Below are positions 14,421 to 15,402 of a stretch of 15,402 nucleotides of DNA, piece by piece. A program made the translations under genes and the position numbers. Within the stretch, counting starts at the first letter, position 1. Every line of letters begins with the position of its first letter. Below the pieces are notes generated by a model. It searched no databases. It was given only the letters and a program-made list of their open reading frames with translations, and was not told the origin of the DNA. The stretch comes from an uncultured Lachnospiraceae bacterium (GTDB lineage: Bacteria > Bacillota > Clostridia > Lachnospirales > Lachnospiraceae): the NCBI GenBank assembly GCA_947175845.1, contig CAMWOK010000035.1, positions 1 to 15,402 on the forward strand, written 5' to 3'.

Positions 14421-15361
14421 AGCACCAGTCCCTTACTCTCCTCACACCCAAGAATGATATTCAGGCACTGCACCGCTGCGCCCGACGCGCCCTTGCCAAG
14501 GTTGTCAAAGCGCGTGCTGACAAGCAGCCTGTCCTCGTTCCCTGTCACGTAGAGCTCGATCCCGTCCCAGCCAGAACAGGTATTTCCAGCCAGAAATCCA
14601 TTGTAGTCCGCTTCCTTTCCAAACGGCATCACCCGCACAAACGGCTCGCCCGCATAGTATTTTGCAAACATTGCATGGACCTGCTCTGGCGTGGGCCGCC
14701 CCTTCAAAAGTTCTGTGTAAAACTGCAGCGTCACCACCATCCCGCTGTAATAATCGCAGATCAGCGGCGAGAACAGCGGCGCCCTCGAAAGCCCGGCCAC
14801 TGCCTGCATCTCTTTCAAATGCTTGTGATTCTGTCCAAGCGCATACTCCCGCGGCGCGTCAAGCTCCCGATCGCGAGAATCCGCCTCGTACACCGCGATC
14901 GTCTTCTTCCCTGCCCCGCTGTAGCCCGACATCGCAAACGCCGCGACCGGATAATCCTTCGGGAGGATTCCCTCCACCACCATAGGATAGGCAATCGTGA
15001 CAAACCCTGTCGCATAGCACCCGGGAACCGCAATGCGCCTGCCTTTCTGAATGGCCTCCCTGTGCGCCCGGGAGAGCTCCGGGTAGCCGTACGCCCAGCC
15101 CGGCTCCGTGCGGTGCGCCGTCGAGGTGTCTATGAGAATGGTGTTGTCATTCTCCACCATCGCAGCCGCCTCCCGCGCCGCCGCGTCCGGCAGGCACAAA
15201 AATGTGATGTCAGACGCGTTGATATATTTTCTGATCTCTGCAGGACTTTTCCGAAGCTCCGTCGGAATCCTCAAAATCTCAATGTCATCCCTGCCCTCAA
15301 AGCGCTCAAAAATGCGCAGGCCGGTTGTCCCTTCACTTCCGTCGATAAATACTTTTTTCAT
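14417..15361 (-). CDS. argC: N-acetyl-gamma-glutamyl-phosphate reductase, type 2
   Basis: The third enzyme of arginine biosynthesis (314 aa), which reduces N-acetylglutamyl phosphate to the semialdehyde with NADPH. Visible features are the nucleotide-binding start KVFIDGSEGTTGLRI (glycines at 8-14), the catalytic cysteine Cys115 in AVPGCYATG, the substrate-binding segment SGYSGAGKK, and the C-terminal NLGKGASGAAVQCLN. The short length and start are those of the type 2 form (ArgC2), not the type of about 345 aa. ATG 15361 follows GAGGAG; the frame runs on 13 codons upstream without a site. No other arginine gene is in the window; upstream genes may lie beyond the right edge. It overlaps the rRNA methyltransferase by 4 bp. 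Confidence 0.95.
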   Translation of the reverse strand: MKKVFIDGSEGTTGLRIFERFEGRDDIEILRIPTELRKSPAEIRKYINASDITFLCLPDAAAREAAAMVENDNTILIDTSTAHRTEPGWAYGYPELSRAHREAIQKGRRIAVPGCYATGFVTIAYPMVVEGILPKDYPVAAFAMSGYSGAGKKTIAVYEADSRDRELDAPREYALGQNHKHLKEMQAVAGLSRAPLFSPLICDYYSGMVVTLQFYTELLKGRPTPEQVHAMFAKYYAGEPFVRVMPFGKEADYNGFLAGNTCSGWDGIELYVTGNEDRLLVSTRFDNLGKGASGAAVQCLNIILGCEESKGLVL

Positions 15362-15402
15362 ATGGATTCTCCTCTTTCCTAATTTGCTATACCCTATCAT
15401 AG

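Overview
All the genes I can support (13) lie on the minus strand, so transcription runs from high to low coordinates. The moderately GC-rich DNA, strong AGGAGG-type ribosome binding sites, type 2 ArgC, tandem MATE exporters, ECF sigma/ABC-2 cassette and PilZ/HD-GYP pair suggest a Gram-positive gut Clostridia member, most likely Lachnospiraceae-like. That placement is inference from gene content, because the window has no rRNA or other phylogenetic marker. I saw no insertion sequence, phage gene, CRISPR array, tRNA or rRNA.

Layout in transcription order. (1) 15361-10219: argC (type 2 N-acetyl-gamma-glutamyl-phosphate reductase) overlaps an RsmF-type rRNA m5C methyltransferase by 4 bp. Two distinct MATE-family exporters follow at short spacing. 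(2) 10190-9558: a single-gene ferritin unit with a near-consensus sigma-70 promoter (TTGACA, 17 bp, GATAAT) and a strong intrinsic terminator. (3) 9398-7738: a cyclic-di-GMP module, with a PilZ protein overlapping a catalytically intact HD-GYP phosphodiesterase, behind a roughly 100-nt leader and closed by a terminator. (4) 7635-4417: an ECF sigma factor, a six-helix membrane protein of unknown function, an ABC ATPase and an ABC-2 permease, with 4-bp overlaps at two of the three junctions. (5) 4416-84: a glycan-decapping operon, with a GH29 alpha-L-fucosidase, a GH33 sialidase and a Cys-type sulfatase behind a promoter whose spacer holds a perfect 16-bp palindrome.

How the genes work together. 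The left-hand operon encodes enzymes for the three common capping groups of mucin-type and Lewis-type glycans (fucose, sialic acid, sulfate). None of the three proteins shows a signal peptide, so they probably act in the cytoplasm on imported oligosaccharides; the importer would lie outside the window. The ECF cassette looks like a self-contained envelope-stress or drug/peptide-response exporter whose membrane protein may be the sensor or anti-sigma. The PilZ/HD-GYP pair couples binding and breakdown of cyclic-di-GMP. The right-hand block is mainly housekeeping plus efflux.

The most unusual candidates are the decapping operon with its spacer palindrome and the sigma/membrane-protein/ABC-2 cassette. 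Nothing here is clearly a wholly unknown system; the least understood gene is the membrane protein at 6413-7138.
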